Assembly: GCA_902571135.1 (NCBI GenBank)
Contig: CACGAU010000002.1
Coordinates: 91,113 to 155,112, forward strand
Direction of reading: 5' to 3'
Length of the DNA stretch: 64,000 nt
Source: an uncultured Pelagibacteraceae bacterium
GTDB taxonomy: Bacteria > Pseudomonadota > Alphaproteobacteria > Pelagibacterales > Pelagibacteraceae
In this document: in pieces, positions 38,674-46,862 of the stretch
How positions within the stretch are numbered: the stretch's first letter is position 1
How the letters are laid out: every line of letters begins with the position of its first letter
Translations under genes and position numbers: made by a program
The notes under the pieces: model-generated
The model's input: only the letters and a program-made list of their open reading frames with translations
Told to the model about the DNA's origin: nothing
Database searches by the model: none

Positions 38674-39231
38674 TTAATATTCAATTTCTAAAGTATCAAT
38701 AACTTTTAAACTTTTATCCGATACAACAATCTCTCCAGATGATGGTGCGTAATTTAAAATTTCAGAAATCACCACATAATGTGTAACAAAAACTAAATTT
38801 TGATCTTTGTCCCAAGTGCTAATAAATTTATCAAAATCAATAACTTGCTTTTTTCTATTGCTGGCAAATTTTGCACTAAAAAATGAGTTTAGAAAATTTT
38901 TAGTTTCATATTCTTTAAAGGCAATAGATGCTGTTTCTTTACATCGACACCATTCACTGGAATAAACTTTTCCAATTGAAATTTTATTTTTCTTAAAAAA
39001 ATTACCAATTTTTTGTGATTGAACTCTACCACTATTACTTAAATTTCTTTGAGTTGTACAATCGTTAATATCGAAATTATCTGGATCGCCACCACCAGGG
39101 GCATAAGCATGTCTTATGAAAATTAATTTTCCACCCTTTTGTAATTCATTAATTAAAGTTTGTTTTGAATCTGCTTTAACTGAGGGATTAATACATATAA
39201 ATATTATGACTAAATAATTTAAAATTTTCAT
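38674..39231 (-). CDS. Exported histidine phosphatase family protein
   Basis: Phosphoglycerate-mutase-like phosphatase, 185 aa, with a signal peptide (MKILNYLVIIFICINPSVKA). The catalytic His lies in the RHA motif (LIFIRHAYAPGGGDPDNFD, about residues 36-54). The second core arginine and acid are in VYSSEWCRCKETA, and the second His is in LVFVTHYVVIS. The substrate is unknown; periplasmic members include SixA-like and phytase-like branches. It is divergent from the uracil-DNA glycosylase gene with only 2 bp between start codons, so the two share a promoter region that must lie within coding sequence. Confidence 0.82.
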   Translation of the reverse strand: MKILNYLVIIFICINPSVKADSKQTLINELQKGGKLIFIRHAYAPGGGDPDNFDINDCTTQRNLSNSGRVQSQKIGNFFKKNKISIGKVYSSEWCRCKETASIAFKEYETKNFLNSFFSAKFASNRKKQVIDFDKFISTWDKDQNLVFVTHYVVISEILNYAPSSGEIVVSDKSLKVIDTLEIEY

Positions 39232-39233
39232 TT

Positions 39234-39914
39234 ATGAATATTAAAATAGATAGTTTAAATAAAACAATTCTTAAATGTAAAAAATGTCCAAGGCTTGTTA
39301 ATTTTGTAAAAAAAATTTCAACAGAAAAAAGAAAGCAAAATATAAACGAAACCTACTGGGGAAAACCAGTTACAGGTTTTGGTGCAATTGATGCAAAAAT
39401 TTTAATAATTGGATTGGCCCCAGCAGCCCATGGTGGTACACGGACAGGAAGAGCGTTCACAGGAGATAAATCTGGTGATTTTTTATTTAAATGTTTATTT
39501 AAAGCTAAAATTTCAAACCAACCAAATTCAGAAAATCTAAATGATGGTCTTAAATTAAAATCAACATATATAACTAATATTTTAAAATGTGTTCCTCCGG
39601 AAGACAAACCTAAAATAGAAGAGCTTAACAATTGCTCAAAATATTTTGATAGTGAAATTTATAATTTAAAAAAATTAAAAACTATTATTGCATTAGGAAA
39701 AGTGGCATTTGATAATTGTGTTAAATTTTATAAAAAAAAATACAGTTTTAATGAGAAGGTAAAATTTATTCATGGAAAATCCTATTTACTACCAGGAAAT
39801 ATTAAACTAATTGCCTGTTATCACCCTAGCCCCAGAAATGTAAATACCAAACTAATATCTGAAAGAATGATTGTAGATTTATTTAAAAAAGCTACAAAAA
39901 TATCTATAAACTAG
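39234..39914 (+). CDS. Type-5 uracil-DNA glycosylase (UdgB-like)
   Basis: Removes uracil, and often other deaminated bases, from DNA. The 226-residue protein carries Cys15 and Cys18 (KCKKCPRLV), part of the Fe-S ligand set. It has the family motif GLAPAAHGGTRTGRAFTGD (about residues 61-79) and CYHPSPRNVNT near residue 205. The GLAPA loop and HPSPRN motif are diagnostic of family 5 as opposed to family 4 enzymes. In an AT-rich genome with heavy cytosine deamination pressure this is a plausible main repair enzyme. Its 3' end overlaps the YbgC gene by 11 bp. Confidence 0.88.
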   Translation: MNIKIDSLNKTILKCKKCPRLVNFVKKISTEKRKQNINETYWGKPVTGFGAIDAKILIIGLAPAAHGGTRTGRAFTGDKSGDFLFKCLFKAKISNQPNSENLNDGLKLKSTYITNILKCVPPEDKPKIEELNNCSKYFDSEIYNLKKLKTIIALGKVAFDNCVKFYKKKYSFNEKVKFIHGKSYLLPGNIKLIACYHPSPRNVNTKLISERMIVDLFKKATKISIN

Positions 39915-40317
39915 AAGTATAGGGTTTAAAGTCTGATAAAATTTTTTCTGAAATTTTAACTGGTTTGAATTTTTCATTTATAAATACTAGATGAACTTTA
40001 GCCATTACGATCAGATCCTCATTTTTAAATATTGATTGATTCATTAAAAAAGAAGTTTTTGAAGTAGATTCAACAAAAGATTTAATTTTTAAATCATCTT
40101 CTAAATATGCAGATTTTTTATATTCAATATTACATGATTTAACTATTATTAGAGCACCGAAATCATTTTTTATTTTTGTATTGCTTAATCCAATAGTTGA
40201 TAGCGCTTCAGTTCTAGCTCTTTCTAAATATTTTAAATAATTAGCATAATACACTACTCCACCAGCATCTGTATCCTCATAATACACTTTAACAGTATGA
40301 GTAAAGTTTTTATGCAT
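39904..40317 (-). CDS. YbgC-type acyl-CoA thioesterase
   Basis: Hotdog-fold thioesterase of 137 aa. The active-site segment YYEDTDAGGVVYYANYLKYL (about residues 12-31) includes the catalytic Asp and the following ERARTEAL helix. In many bacteria ybgC belongs to the tol-pal cluster, where it hydrolyses acyl-CoA or acyl-ACP. Here it is detached from tol genes, so its physiological substrate is open. It is convergent with the uracil-DNA glycosylase gene (11-bp overlap). Confidence 0.85.
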   Translation of the reverse strand: MHKNFTHTVKVYYEDTDAGGVVYYANYLKYLERARTEALSTIGLSNTKIKNDFGALIIVKSCNIEYKKSAYLEDDLKIKSFVESTSKTSFLMNQSIFKNEDLIVMAKVHLVFINEKFKPVKISEKILSDFKPYTSSL

Positions 40318-40374
40318 AAGTTAATAATATCAAATAAATAAAAATTTAATATAAACTAAGATATAATATCTTTA

Positions 40375-40515
40375 ATGAAAATTTATTTAATTTGGTTAAT
40401 TGGTGTAATTTTATGGAACTTTGGATTTCCAAATGCAATTCCAATCGCTGATGTTATTGCAGCTATTTTATTATCGTTTTTAAGTATTGGATTAAAAAAG
40501 TATTTAAAATGGTAA
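40375..40515 (+). CDS. Small membrane protein of unknown function (46 aa)
   Basis: The ATG at 40375 opens 46 codons beginning MKIYLIWLIGVILWNFGFPN and ending LKKYLKW. Two hydrophobic segments enclose a WNFGFPNAIPIADV core. The Trp/Phe/Pro content looks selected, not random, in such AT-rich DNA. The stop abuts the stop of the convergent DUF3047 gene. I have the impression that similar peptides occur in other SAR11 genomes but could not check. Confidence 0.55.
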   Translation: MKIYLIWLIGVILWNFGFPNAIPIADVIAAILLSFLSIGLKKYLKW

Positions 40516-41166
40516 TTAATCTGCTGAAAAATAAATATTCTGAAAATAAGAAATTGATTTCATTTTAGAATTATCAGTATCAGCCATTATAGCCAAACCA
40601 TCTAATTCATTCACATCTAGATTATGAAATTTTTTAAAATCTTCCTTAACATTGGCTTTTACCGTTACCCAAACATTAAGATTGTCTTTTGTAGTTGCTA
40701 ATACATTATCTATTGATTTTTTTGTATAAGGACTTGGTCTATTTTCACCAACATCACTATTACTTGAAAAAATATAATTAATTGCTCTATTTGATAAAGG
40801 TGTGGCTCCAGTTTTTTTAATCGCAAAAACACGGGCAGCATAATCATGTCCTTTTTTGGTATTCTCTTTAATCCCTCGAAGATCCTTCTCTATTTTCCAT
40901 GTAATATTGATAAAAGGTGTTTTATTTAGATCAATTTTGATCTCTTTTCCAAGGCCCGAAGCAGCATTGTCTGCTACTGCTTTTAAAAAATTACCATTTT
41001 CATTTGATCCAACAGTATAAGAAGTCTTGTTATCAGCTCCTCTTACTTTACGTATCTCAAGTGATGATAATTCTTTTTCAGTAAATTCAAAAATTTTTAC
41101 AGTTTCTGCATGTGCGGAGCTAAAAAAGATTAATGATGTAATAAAAATATAAAAAATTTTTAACAT
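40516..41166 (-). CDS. DUF3047-family exported protein
   Basis: A 216-residue protein with a signal peptide (MLKIFYIFITSLIFFSSAHA, cleavage after residue 20). The DUF3047 body includes ITWKIEKDLRGIKENTKKGH, a YAARVFAI strand (about residues 107-114), RAINYIFSS, and a late DGLAIMADTDNSK segment. The family has a jelly-roll-like beta sandwich and is typically periplasmic. A role in binding carbohydrate or other ligands has been suggested for similar folds but is not established. No close operon partner is evident. Confidence 0.75.
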   Translation of the reverse strand: MLKIFYIFITSLIFFSSAHAETVKIFEFTEKELSSLEIRKVRGADNKTSYTVGSNENGNFLKAVADNAASGLGKEIKIDLNKTPFINITWKIEKDLRGIKENTKKGHDYAARVFAIKKTGATPLSNRAINYIFSSNSDVGENRPSPYTKKSIDNVLATTKDNLNVWVTVKANVKEDFKKFHNLDVNELDGLAIMADTDNSKMKSISYFQNIYFSAD

Positions 41167-41246
41167 GTTCTTCTTATAGATAGATTATTTATAAATTCAA
41201 TATTCAGTCACAATTTCAACATTCTAAATTCAAAATTGATTGTTAA

Positions 41247-41378
41247 ATGAGTTATATGAAAATAATTTCTGTGTTTATGCTTCTTATATATTGGTCAATA
41301 ATGATCACAGCACCAGTTATGGGTAAAAATTCTATTAAAAATCAAAATAATGATCGAAAAATAGTTTCAAATTTTTGA
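41247..41378 (+). CDS. Possible small exported or membrane peptide (43 aa)
   Basis: An ATG at 41247 opens 43 codons: MSYMKIISVFMLLIYWSIMI, then TAPVMGKNSIKNQNND and a short tail. One hydrophobic helix is followed by a polar tail, as in a signal peptide or single-pass peptide; a second ATG three codons in is equally possible. It stops 2 bp before the stop of the convergent SDR gene. There is no recognised family, and the AT-rich hydrophobic composition could arise by chance. Confidence 0.35.
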   Translation: MSYMKIISVFMLLIYWSIMITAPVMGKNSIKNQNNDRKIVSNF

Positions 41379-41380
41379 GA

Positions 41381-42127
41381 CTAATATGTGGATCTACCAC
41401 CACTGATATCAAATACCGCGGCTGTAGAAAAAGTGTTTTCTTGTGAAGAAAGCCAGCAAACTAGTGAGGTAAACTCATGTATTTCAAGAAATCTTCCTCT
41501 TGGCACCTTTGACAGCATTCTTTGTACATGCTCTTTACTCATTTGATCTAAAATTCTAGTTTTAGCACCTGCTGGGGTGACAGCGTTTACGGCTATATCT
41601 TTGTCAGCTAATTCTTTACCCAAAGCTTTTGTTAACCCAATTGCGCCAGCTTTTCCTGAGCTGTACGCGCTTGCATTTGCATTACCATCTTTACCTGCAA
41701 CGGAAGCTACATTAACAATTCTTCCATAGTTGTTTTTAATCATATTTGGGACAATTGCTCGACAGCAGTTAAAAGTACCCATTAAATTTATCTGTACTAT
41801 TTTATTCCACATATCGACATCATACTCCCATAAAGGACCTGTAGGACCTGTTATCCCGGCATTATTGATTAAAATATCTATATTTGATTTTGAGGTTATG
41901 TCTGCAACGTTTTTCTCTACATCTTGATAATTTGATATATCAACGACACTGTAAAATAAGTTAGGGTTTTTTACTTCATCAACTGCTGATTTAAGAAGCT
42001 TTTCATCGATATCCCATATAAATACTTTAGCACCAGACTCTAAAAATCTTTTTGCAACATCTAAACCAAACCCTTGGGCTCCACCAGTAACTACAGCTAT
42101 TCTATTTTTAAAATCAAATGTGTGCAT
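41381..42127 (-). CDS. Short-chain dehydrogenase/reductase
   Basis: Classical SDR of 248 aa. The start was set at the ATG at 42127 (MHTFDFKNRIAVVTGGAQGF). The longer open frame back to 42190 lies inside the permease gene and adds a Cys-rich stretch foreign to SDRs. Motifs are TGGAQGFG for NAD(P) binding (about residues 14-21), NNAG, the catalytic Ser in VNVASVAG, and YxxxK in YSSGKAG. The C-terminus (DISGGRSTY) is typical. The substrate is unknown. The 5-bp gap to the NCS1 permease upstream suggests it acts on a compound that permease imports. Confidence 0.85.
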   Translation of the reverse strand: MHTFDFKNRIAVVTGGAQGFGLDVAKRFLESGAKVFIWDIDEKLLKSAVDEVKNPNLFYSVVDISNYQDVEKNVADITSKSNIDILINNAGITGPTGPLWEYDVDMWNKIVQINLMGTFNCCRAIVPNMIKNNYGRIVNVASVAGKDGNANASAYSSGKAGAIGLTKALGKELADKDIAVNAVTPAGAKTRILDQMSKEHVQRMLSKVPRGRFLEIHEFTSLVCWLSSQENTFSTAAVFDISGGRSTY

Positions 42128-42132
42128 TAAGA

Positions 42133-43590
42133 TTATTTTTTTGCCAACAAGTAATATGTTATCCAAGCAACAAATGCACCCATTATCCAAGCGTAAGACT
42201 GTAAAAACATTAAATTAGTATTCCAAATTGTAGACGCTGAAAATATAAATCCAATAATTAAAGAATAAACACCTTTTATATGCCAACCACCTGAATAATA
42301 ATAAGCGCTCTCTTTATCTATAGAATATAAATCTTTATTACTTAATTGTTGATTTTTAATTAAATAATAGTCAGCTGCCATCACTCCAAATAAAGGACCA
42401 AAAAAAGCACCAAATGTATCAACAAACGATAAAATTCCTATTTGGCTCAATATAGTTAGCCAGAATATTGCAATCAACAAACCAAAAAAAGCAATTAAAT
42501 AACTAGCGCTTTTTAAGCTTAATATTGAAGGAGCAAAATTTATTAGAGAGTATTGAGATGGAATGAAATTGGCAACTAAATTTGTAGAAGCTGAAGCAAT
42601 TATAATAAAAAATAGAACGACTATTGTTATTTGTATATTATCAAATTTTCCTACTATATCTGTTGGATTGGTAAAAATTCTATCTATATCTGAAAATTTT
42701 TGATTAAGAAAAACATCGGACCCTATAACAATGAAAACAGATAAAAATGAAAAAATAATTAAATTCAAAATTAAACTTAAGTTTCCTTTTTTTAATTCTT
42801 GCTCATTTTTTACATATCTAGAAAAATCACCAAAACTAATTATCAAAATTGAAAAATAGGCAAATATTGTTCCAGCAACAGTCAATAAAGGTGCTAAATT
42901 ATTAATATCTAAAAAATTATTTAAATTAAAAATATTTGAAAAAGCTTCAGTAGTTATTTTCACATCACTTAATAAAACAACAAAGAAAAAAATTAACAAA
43001 CCAGCATAGACTGTCATTGCTGAAAAATTAATTATTTTCTTGTTGTACTGCATCCCAACAGTAAAAAACAAAGTCTGTAGAATAATTGTGATTATTATTG
43101 CAGACCAATCAATAATATTCATACCAAAATAATAAAAAATAAATATTTCCTGCTGCAATAAAGAATTGTCTATAGAAAAAATTACTATTCTAATTAAGTA
43201 AACTAAAATTTTAGACAAAAAATAAGTTTGAATTCCAAATAAAAATATTCCAACTAAACTTCTGATTAACCCAAAAAATTTAGCGCCATTAAATCCTAGT
43301 GAGGATCTAAGCAATACTGCAAATGGTAAACCGAATTTTTGGGAAGGTTTTCCAATAATATTTGAAAATAAATAAACGAAAAAAGATCCTAATATTATTC
43401 CAAAAAAAACTACAAATATATTTAAACTATACATTAAGTATAAAGAGGATATTAATGAGAAACCAATTACACTCTGTACATTTGCTCCCCAAAAACAAAA
43501 TAGATCTTTCCAATTCCAAGTTTTATAATTTGGATTAACTGTAACTAAGTCCCAATTAGATAGAGAGTATTTTACTTTAGGTTGATTCAC
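42133..43590 (-). CDS. NCS1-family permease
   Basis: Twelve-helix secondary transporter of the nucleobase:cation symporter-1 family (cytosine, purines, allantoin, hydantoin, thiamine and related compounds), 485 aa. The N-terminal signature region WKDLFCFWGANVQSVIGFSL (about residues 23-42) matches the family loop and helix 1. The GDFSRYV motif at about residue 249 and a later FGAFFGPLFGVMAADYYLIK are also characteristic. The exact substrate cannot be read from sequence. It is upstream of the SDR on the same strand. Confidence 0.85.
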   Translation of the reverse strand: MNQPKVKYSLSNWDLVTVNPNYKTWNWKDLFCFWGANVQSVIGFSLISSLYLMYSLNIFVVFFGIILGSFFVYLFSNIIGKPSQKFGLPFAVLLRSSLGFNGAKFFGLIRSLVGIFLFGIQTYFLSKILVYLIRIVIFSIDNSLLQQEIFIFYYFGMNIIDWSAIIITIILQTLFFTVGMQYNKKIINFSAMTVYAGLLIFFFVVLLSDVKITTEAFSNIFNLNNFLDINNLAPLLTVAGTIFAYFSILIISFGDFSRYVKNEQELKKGNLSLILNLIIFSFLSVFIVIGSDVFLNQKFSDIDRIFTNPTDIVGKFDNIQITIVVLFFIIIASASTNLVANFIPSQYSLINFAPSILSLKSASYLIAFFGLLIAIFWLTILSQIGILSFVDTFGAFFGPLFGVMAADYYLIKNQQLSNKDLYSIDKESAYYYSGGWHIKGVYSLIIGFIFSASTIWNTNLMFLQSYAWIMGAFVAWITYYLLAKK

Positions 43591-43615
43591 TTAATTTATT
43601 TTAAACTAATAAATT

Positions 43616-44950
43616 CTACTGTCCATATAAGAGAGTTGGTAGCCATAAGGCAATTTTAGGAAATATGATTATTAAAATTAAACCTATAACTTGTAGAACC
43701 ATAAATTGCATCATTCCATAATAAATATCTTTTAAATCCCATTCAGGTACTACACCTTTTAAAAAATAAGCAGACAAAGCTACAGGTGGAGACAGCCAGG
43801 CGGTCTGGAGATTGACAGCAACCAATATTGCAAACCAAGTTAAATTAAAGCCCAAAGCTTCAATTAATGGTAAAATAATTGGTACAATGATCATCACAAT
43901 TGGAACCCATTCCAATGGCCAGCCTAATAAAAATATAGCAACCATAACAATTGCTAAAATAAAATATTTGTTCATCTCTAAACCTAACAAAAATTCAGTT
44001 AACAATGTTGGGGTACCAAGTCTTGCAAATACAGCACCAAAAAAGTTTGATGCAGCAACTAAAACCATTATTAAAGCAGTAATCTCTAAAGTTTTAACTA
44101 GTGCTTCTTGGAGTTTAGATAGAGTTAATTTTTTATATGCTAATGAAAGTAACAATGCACCCATTGCGCCACAACCAGCAGCTTCTGTTGGTGTTGCAAA
44201 ACCAAATAAAATACTTCCTAATGCAGCAAAAACAAGCGCTGCAGGAGGAACTAAACCTAAGAAAAATTCAATCCAAACTTCTTTCATACTAGCCGCTCTC
44301 ATTTCTTCAGGAATTACAGGTCCTAGTTTAGGATTTATCATGCATCTTATTGTTGTGTAGCCAGCGTATAAACTTGCAAGAAGAATGCCAGGAATTATAG
44401 CTGCAGCAAATAGATCAATTACAGGAATTTCCATAATTGGACCCATCACAACAAGCATAATACTTGGTGGAATTAAAATTCCTAAAGTTCCACCAGCAGT
44501 TATTGTCCCAGCTGCAAGTCTTACGTCATAACCAGATCTATTCATTGATTTTGCAGCCATTATTCCAAGAATAGTCACTGAGGCACCAACAATTCCTGTT
44601 GCAGCTGCAAAAATAACTGAAACAAACAAAACAGCATAATATAAAGCACCTCTTACTCTAGCCAACATCATTTGAAATGATGAAAATAATCTTTCCATCA
44701 ATCCTGCCTGCTCCATCATTATGCCCATAAAGACAAAGAGCGGAACGGCGGCGAGTGTTTGTTCGGTCATGACCATCGAAAACTGGAGGGTCATTAAATA
44801 AAATACTAATTTTCCAAAACCTAGATAACCAAATACAAAACCTAAGAAAATTAATGTGAATGAAATAGGAAATCCAACAAAGATAGCAAACAACATTACC
44901 CCAACTAAGATAAAACCTAAGTATGCTGGATCTATAAATTCAGCTATCAT
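43616..44950 (-). CDS. TRAP transporter large permease subunit (DctM family)
   Basis: Twelve-helix ion-coupled permease of a tripartite ATP-independent periplasmic transporter, 444 aa. Characteristic DctM segments include FVFMGIMMEQAGLMERLF (about residues 72-89), AATGIVGASVTILGIMA, a scoop-like GGTLGILIPPSIMLVV and ATPTEAAGCGAMGALLL. It overlaps the small permease gene by 4 bp (ATGA). Symbols such as takM or dctM are avoided because the substrate is unknown. Confidence 0.92.
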   Translation of the reverse strand: MIAEFIDPAYLGFILVGVMLFAIFVGFPISFTLIFLGFVFGYLGFGKLVFYLMTLQFSMVMTEQTLAAVPLFVFMGIMMEQAGLMERLFSSFQMMLARVRGALYYAVLFVSVIFAAATGIVGASVTILGIMAAKSMNRSGYDVRLAAGTITAGGTLGILIPPSIMLVVMGPIMEIPVIDLFAAAIIPGILLASLYAGYTTIRCMINPKLGPVIPEEMRAASMKEVWIEFFLGLVPPAALVFAALGSILFGFATPTEAAGCGAMGALLLSLAYKKLTLSKLQEALVKTLEITALIMVLVAASNFFGAVFARLGTPTLLTEFLLGLEMNKYFILAIVMVAIFLLGWPLEWVPIVMIIVPIILPLIEALGFNLTWFAILVAVNLQTAWLSPPVALSAYFLKGVVPEWDLKDIYYGMMQFMVLQVIGLILIIIFPKIALWLPTLLYGQ

Positions 44951-45561
44951 TCATCTTCTCCTGGCCACTTCCCTCTTGTAGCAGCCCAATAACTTTTAAA
45001 TAATTCTGAAATACCTTGGATTAGTAAAAATATTATACCAATTAGTAGGCAAGTTTTTATTGGCCACATATATGGCATCCATGTAGTATCCATTCCTCTC
45101 TCACCTCTTTGGATTGATTCTCCCACATATCCAATAGTCATATAAAGGAACACGATTAAGCCTGGGAAATAGAATAAAATATATAACCAAAAATCAATTG
45201 TACCTTGATTCTTGGTTTTAAAATTTCTGTATAAAAAATCTGCTCTGATATGAACACCTTTAGAAAGTGCATACCCAGCACCTAACATAAACAGTGCACC
45301 ATATAAAAATCTACTGATGTCGTAAGCCCAAATAGTTGGGGCATGAAATAATTTTCTAGCAAGAACTTCATAAGTCATTGCAAGAATTAACGGCATTAAT
45401 ATCCAACAAACGACGTTACCAACCCATTTGCTAAATTTATCAATATTTACAATTGAACTTGCCATCCATTGTGGCATATCGTTTGGCATTTTTCCTGAAC
45501 CACCTCGCCTTTCGGCAATCATTTCATCTGATATATCTAGTTTACCTGGTTCGTCTGCCAT
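44947..45561 (-). CDS. TRAP transporter small permease subunit (DctQ family)
   Basis: Four-helix partner of the large permease, 204 aa. After a polar N-terminal region of about 40 residues come helices around VGNVVCWILMPLILAMTYEV and FLYGALFMLGAGYALSKGVH, the latter followed by IRADFLYRNF, a conserved DctQ motif. The extra polar N-terminus is longer than in many DctQ proteins. It is separated from dctP by 65 bp that contain a strong hairpin, so its expression is probably set lower than that of the binding protein. Confidence 0.88.
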   Translation of the reverse strand: MADEPGKLDISDEMIAERRGGSGKMPNDMPQWMASSIVNIDKFSKWVGNVVCWILMPLILAMTYEVLARKLFHAPTIWAYDISRFLYGALFMLGAGYALSKGVHIRADFLYRNFKTKNQGTIDFWLYILFYFPGLIVFLYMTIGYVGESIQRGERGMDTTWMPYMWPIKTCLLIGIIFLLIQGISELFKSYWAATRGKWPGEDE

Positions 45562-45573
45562 AAAATTTTATGT

Positions 45574-45607
45574 AAAAAATTAGAGCGGACTATTAAGTCC
45601 GCTCTAA
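45574..45607 (-). terminator. Perfect hairpin with U-tract between dctP and dctQ (attenuating terminator)
   Basis: A 12-bp perfect inverted repeat (TTAGAGCGGACT, 4-nt loop, complementary arm; arms 45580-45591 and 45596-45607) lies 19 bp after the dctP stop. On the minus strand it is followed by a run of six T (45579-45574). It has the form of an intrinsic terminator inside an operon. The likely role is partial termination and 3'-end protection, giving far more binding protein than permease; this is inferred from structure and position. Confidence 0.8.
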
Positions 45608-45626
45608 CGTAAAGATTATTTAATGA

Positions 45627-46721
45627 TTACTTTAATGTTGCTGCGTGAGCCATTCCTAGCTTCGCATTAGACATTTGAGCACCACTCCAGAAAGGAACTG
45701 CGATATCAGCAAATTCTTTCATAGAGTCCCAAACTTCAGCAAAGAATGCATTTTTAGCTGCGTTTGTTTCCAAACTTTTCTTAGCAGCTGCCATGTATTC
45801 AGTGAAGTAATCAGAAGGAGTATCTTCTAATTTTACACCATGAACTTCAGTAAGCTCTTTTAAAGCTTTTCCGTTTTCATAGATTCTGTAACTTAGAGAT
45901 TTAGCTAGAGATGCATTTGCTGCAACTTCTAAAGACTTCTTCTCATGAGCACTCATAGCTTCATATGTTTTTCCAGTAATATAAAAGTCAGCATTTACGA
46001 CTACTTGGTGTAAACCTTGTAGGTAGTAGTGCTTTAATACTTTTTGGAAACCAAACGTTAAGTCTGGCTTAGGACAACACCATTCAGCAGCATCAATAGT
46101 TCCTGCTTCTAAAGCTGGTAGAATATCTCCACCACCCATAGCAACAGATGCTATACCGATGTCTTTATAAGTTTGTCCTGGAATTCCTGGAGGAGTTCTG
46201 AATTTATATTTTCTAAAGTCAGCCATATCTTTAATTGGTTTTGGAAACCAACCTAAAGCTTCAGGACCAACTGGTTGAATCATAAATCCTTTAATATCTC
46301 TTCCCATTTCTTTCCATAGTCTGTCGTATAGTTCTTTTCCTCCACCATACTGAAACCATGATAAGAATGCGATGTTGTCAATACCAACACCACCACCTGC
46401 TACTGGCGAACCAAATAACATAGCGGCAGGGTGATCACCTGACCAATAGTGTGTCCAAGCAAATCCACAATCGATAAGTCCTTTATCAACTGCATCTAAA
46501 GTTTCTTTTACACCAACAACTGCTCCTGCAGGCATAATTTCAAACTTAAGAGATCCACCTGTCAAAGTTGTAACAGTGTCAGTAAAGTCTTTTAACATTT
46601 TAACTTCATCAGCCTTAGTGTTAAGAACTGTCTGACATTTTAGTGTTTTTGCAGCATTAGCATTTGAAATAAATCCAAATACCATCGCAACTGCAAATAA
46701 CATTGAAATGATTTTTTTCAT
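45627..46721 (-). CDS. TRAP transporter substrate-binding protein (DctP family)
   Basis: Periplasmic solute receptor of 364 aa with a signal peptide (KKIISMLFAVAMVFGFISNA, cleavage after residue 23). DctP features include the substrate-carboxylate Arg region KYKFRTPPGIPGQTYKDIG and GGGDILPALEAGTIDAAEW (about residues 196-214). The AAEWCCPKPDLTFGFQKVLK segment resembles the keto-acid receptor TakP, where EW begins a similar loop. Candidates are 2-oxo acids, hydroxy acids or sulfonated analogues. A GAGAGGGA-type Shine-Dalgarno (GAGAGGG) precedes the ATG. Confidence 0.92.
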   Translation of the reverse strand: MKKIISMLFAVAMVFGFISNANAAKTLKCQTVLNTKADEVKMLKDFTDTVTTLTGGSLKFEIMPAGAVVGVKETLDAVDKGLIDCGFAWTHYWSGDHPAAMLFGSPVAGGGVGIDNIAFLSWFQYGGGKELYDRLWKEMGRDIKGFMIQPVGPEALGWFPKPIKDMADFRKYKFRTPPGIPGQTYKDIGIASVAMGGGDILPALEAGTIDAAEWCCPKPDLTFGFQKVLKHYYLQGLHQVVVNADFYITGKTYEAMSAHEKKSLEVAANASLAKSLSYRIYENGKALKELTEVHGVKLEDTPSDYFTEYMAAAKKSLETNAAKNAFFAEVWDSMKEFADIAVPFWSGAQMSNAKLGMAHAATLK

Positions 46722-46862
46722 TTGTTTCCCTCTCTTTATTTTTAAAAATGAAACTTTGTCAAAGAATGAAATCTAAAACAAGTGCTATTATTGGATTATT
46801 CGAGTTTTTTTGTGTACAGAAATATAACAAATAAAAAAAAATTAATTTATAAGAGTTCTAAT
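46722..46862. promoter_or_regulatory. Divergent promoter region between the TRAP operon and the GMC oxidoreductase operon
   Basis: This 141-bp gap drives genes both ways. On the minus strand a perfect -35 hexamer TTGACA (46762-46757) lies within a short palindrome, CTTTGACAAAG. An AATAAA follows at 46740-46735 with 16-bp spacing, a weak -10 close to the dctP ribosome site. On the plus side only AT-rich candidate boxes are visible, and no clear pair can be chosen. The palindrome could be an operator. Confidence 0.35.

Noticed and set aside
42128..42190. Longer SDR start adding a Cys-rich N-terminus
   Set aside because: These codons overlap the end of the NCS1 permease and precede the normal SDR start; the ATG at 42127 begins 6 bp after the permease stop.
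43812..44360. A 182-codon plus-strand open frame opposite the TRAP large permease
   Set aside because: It is antisense to a clear DctM gene, has no signal or recognisable motif and arises from the codon pattern of the real gene.
38674..45560. A horizontally acquired island at 38-45 kb
   Set aside because: Strand switches and accessory genes suggest variability, but base composition looks like the rest and there are no integrase, transposase or attachment repeats at the nearby tRNA-Leu.
46782..46862. N-terminal extension of the GMC oxidoreductase
   Set aside because: The 27 extra residues are Lys/Tyr/Phe-rich read-through of the divergent promoter region; the FAD-binding motif begins right after the ATG at 46863.
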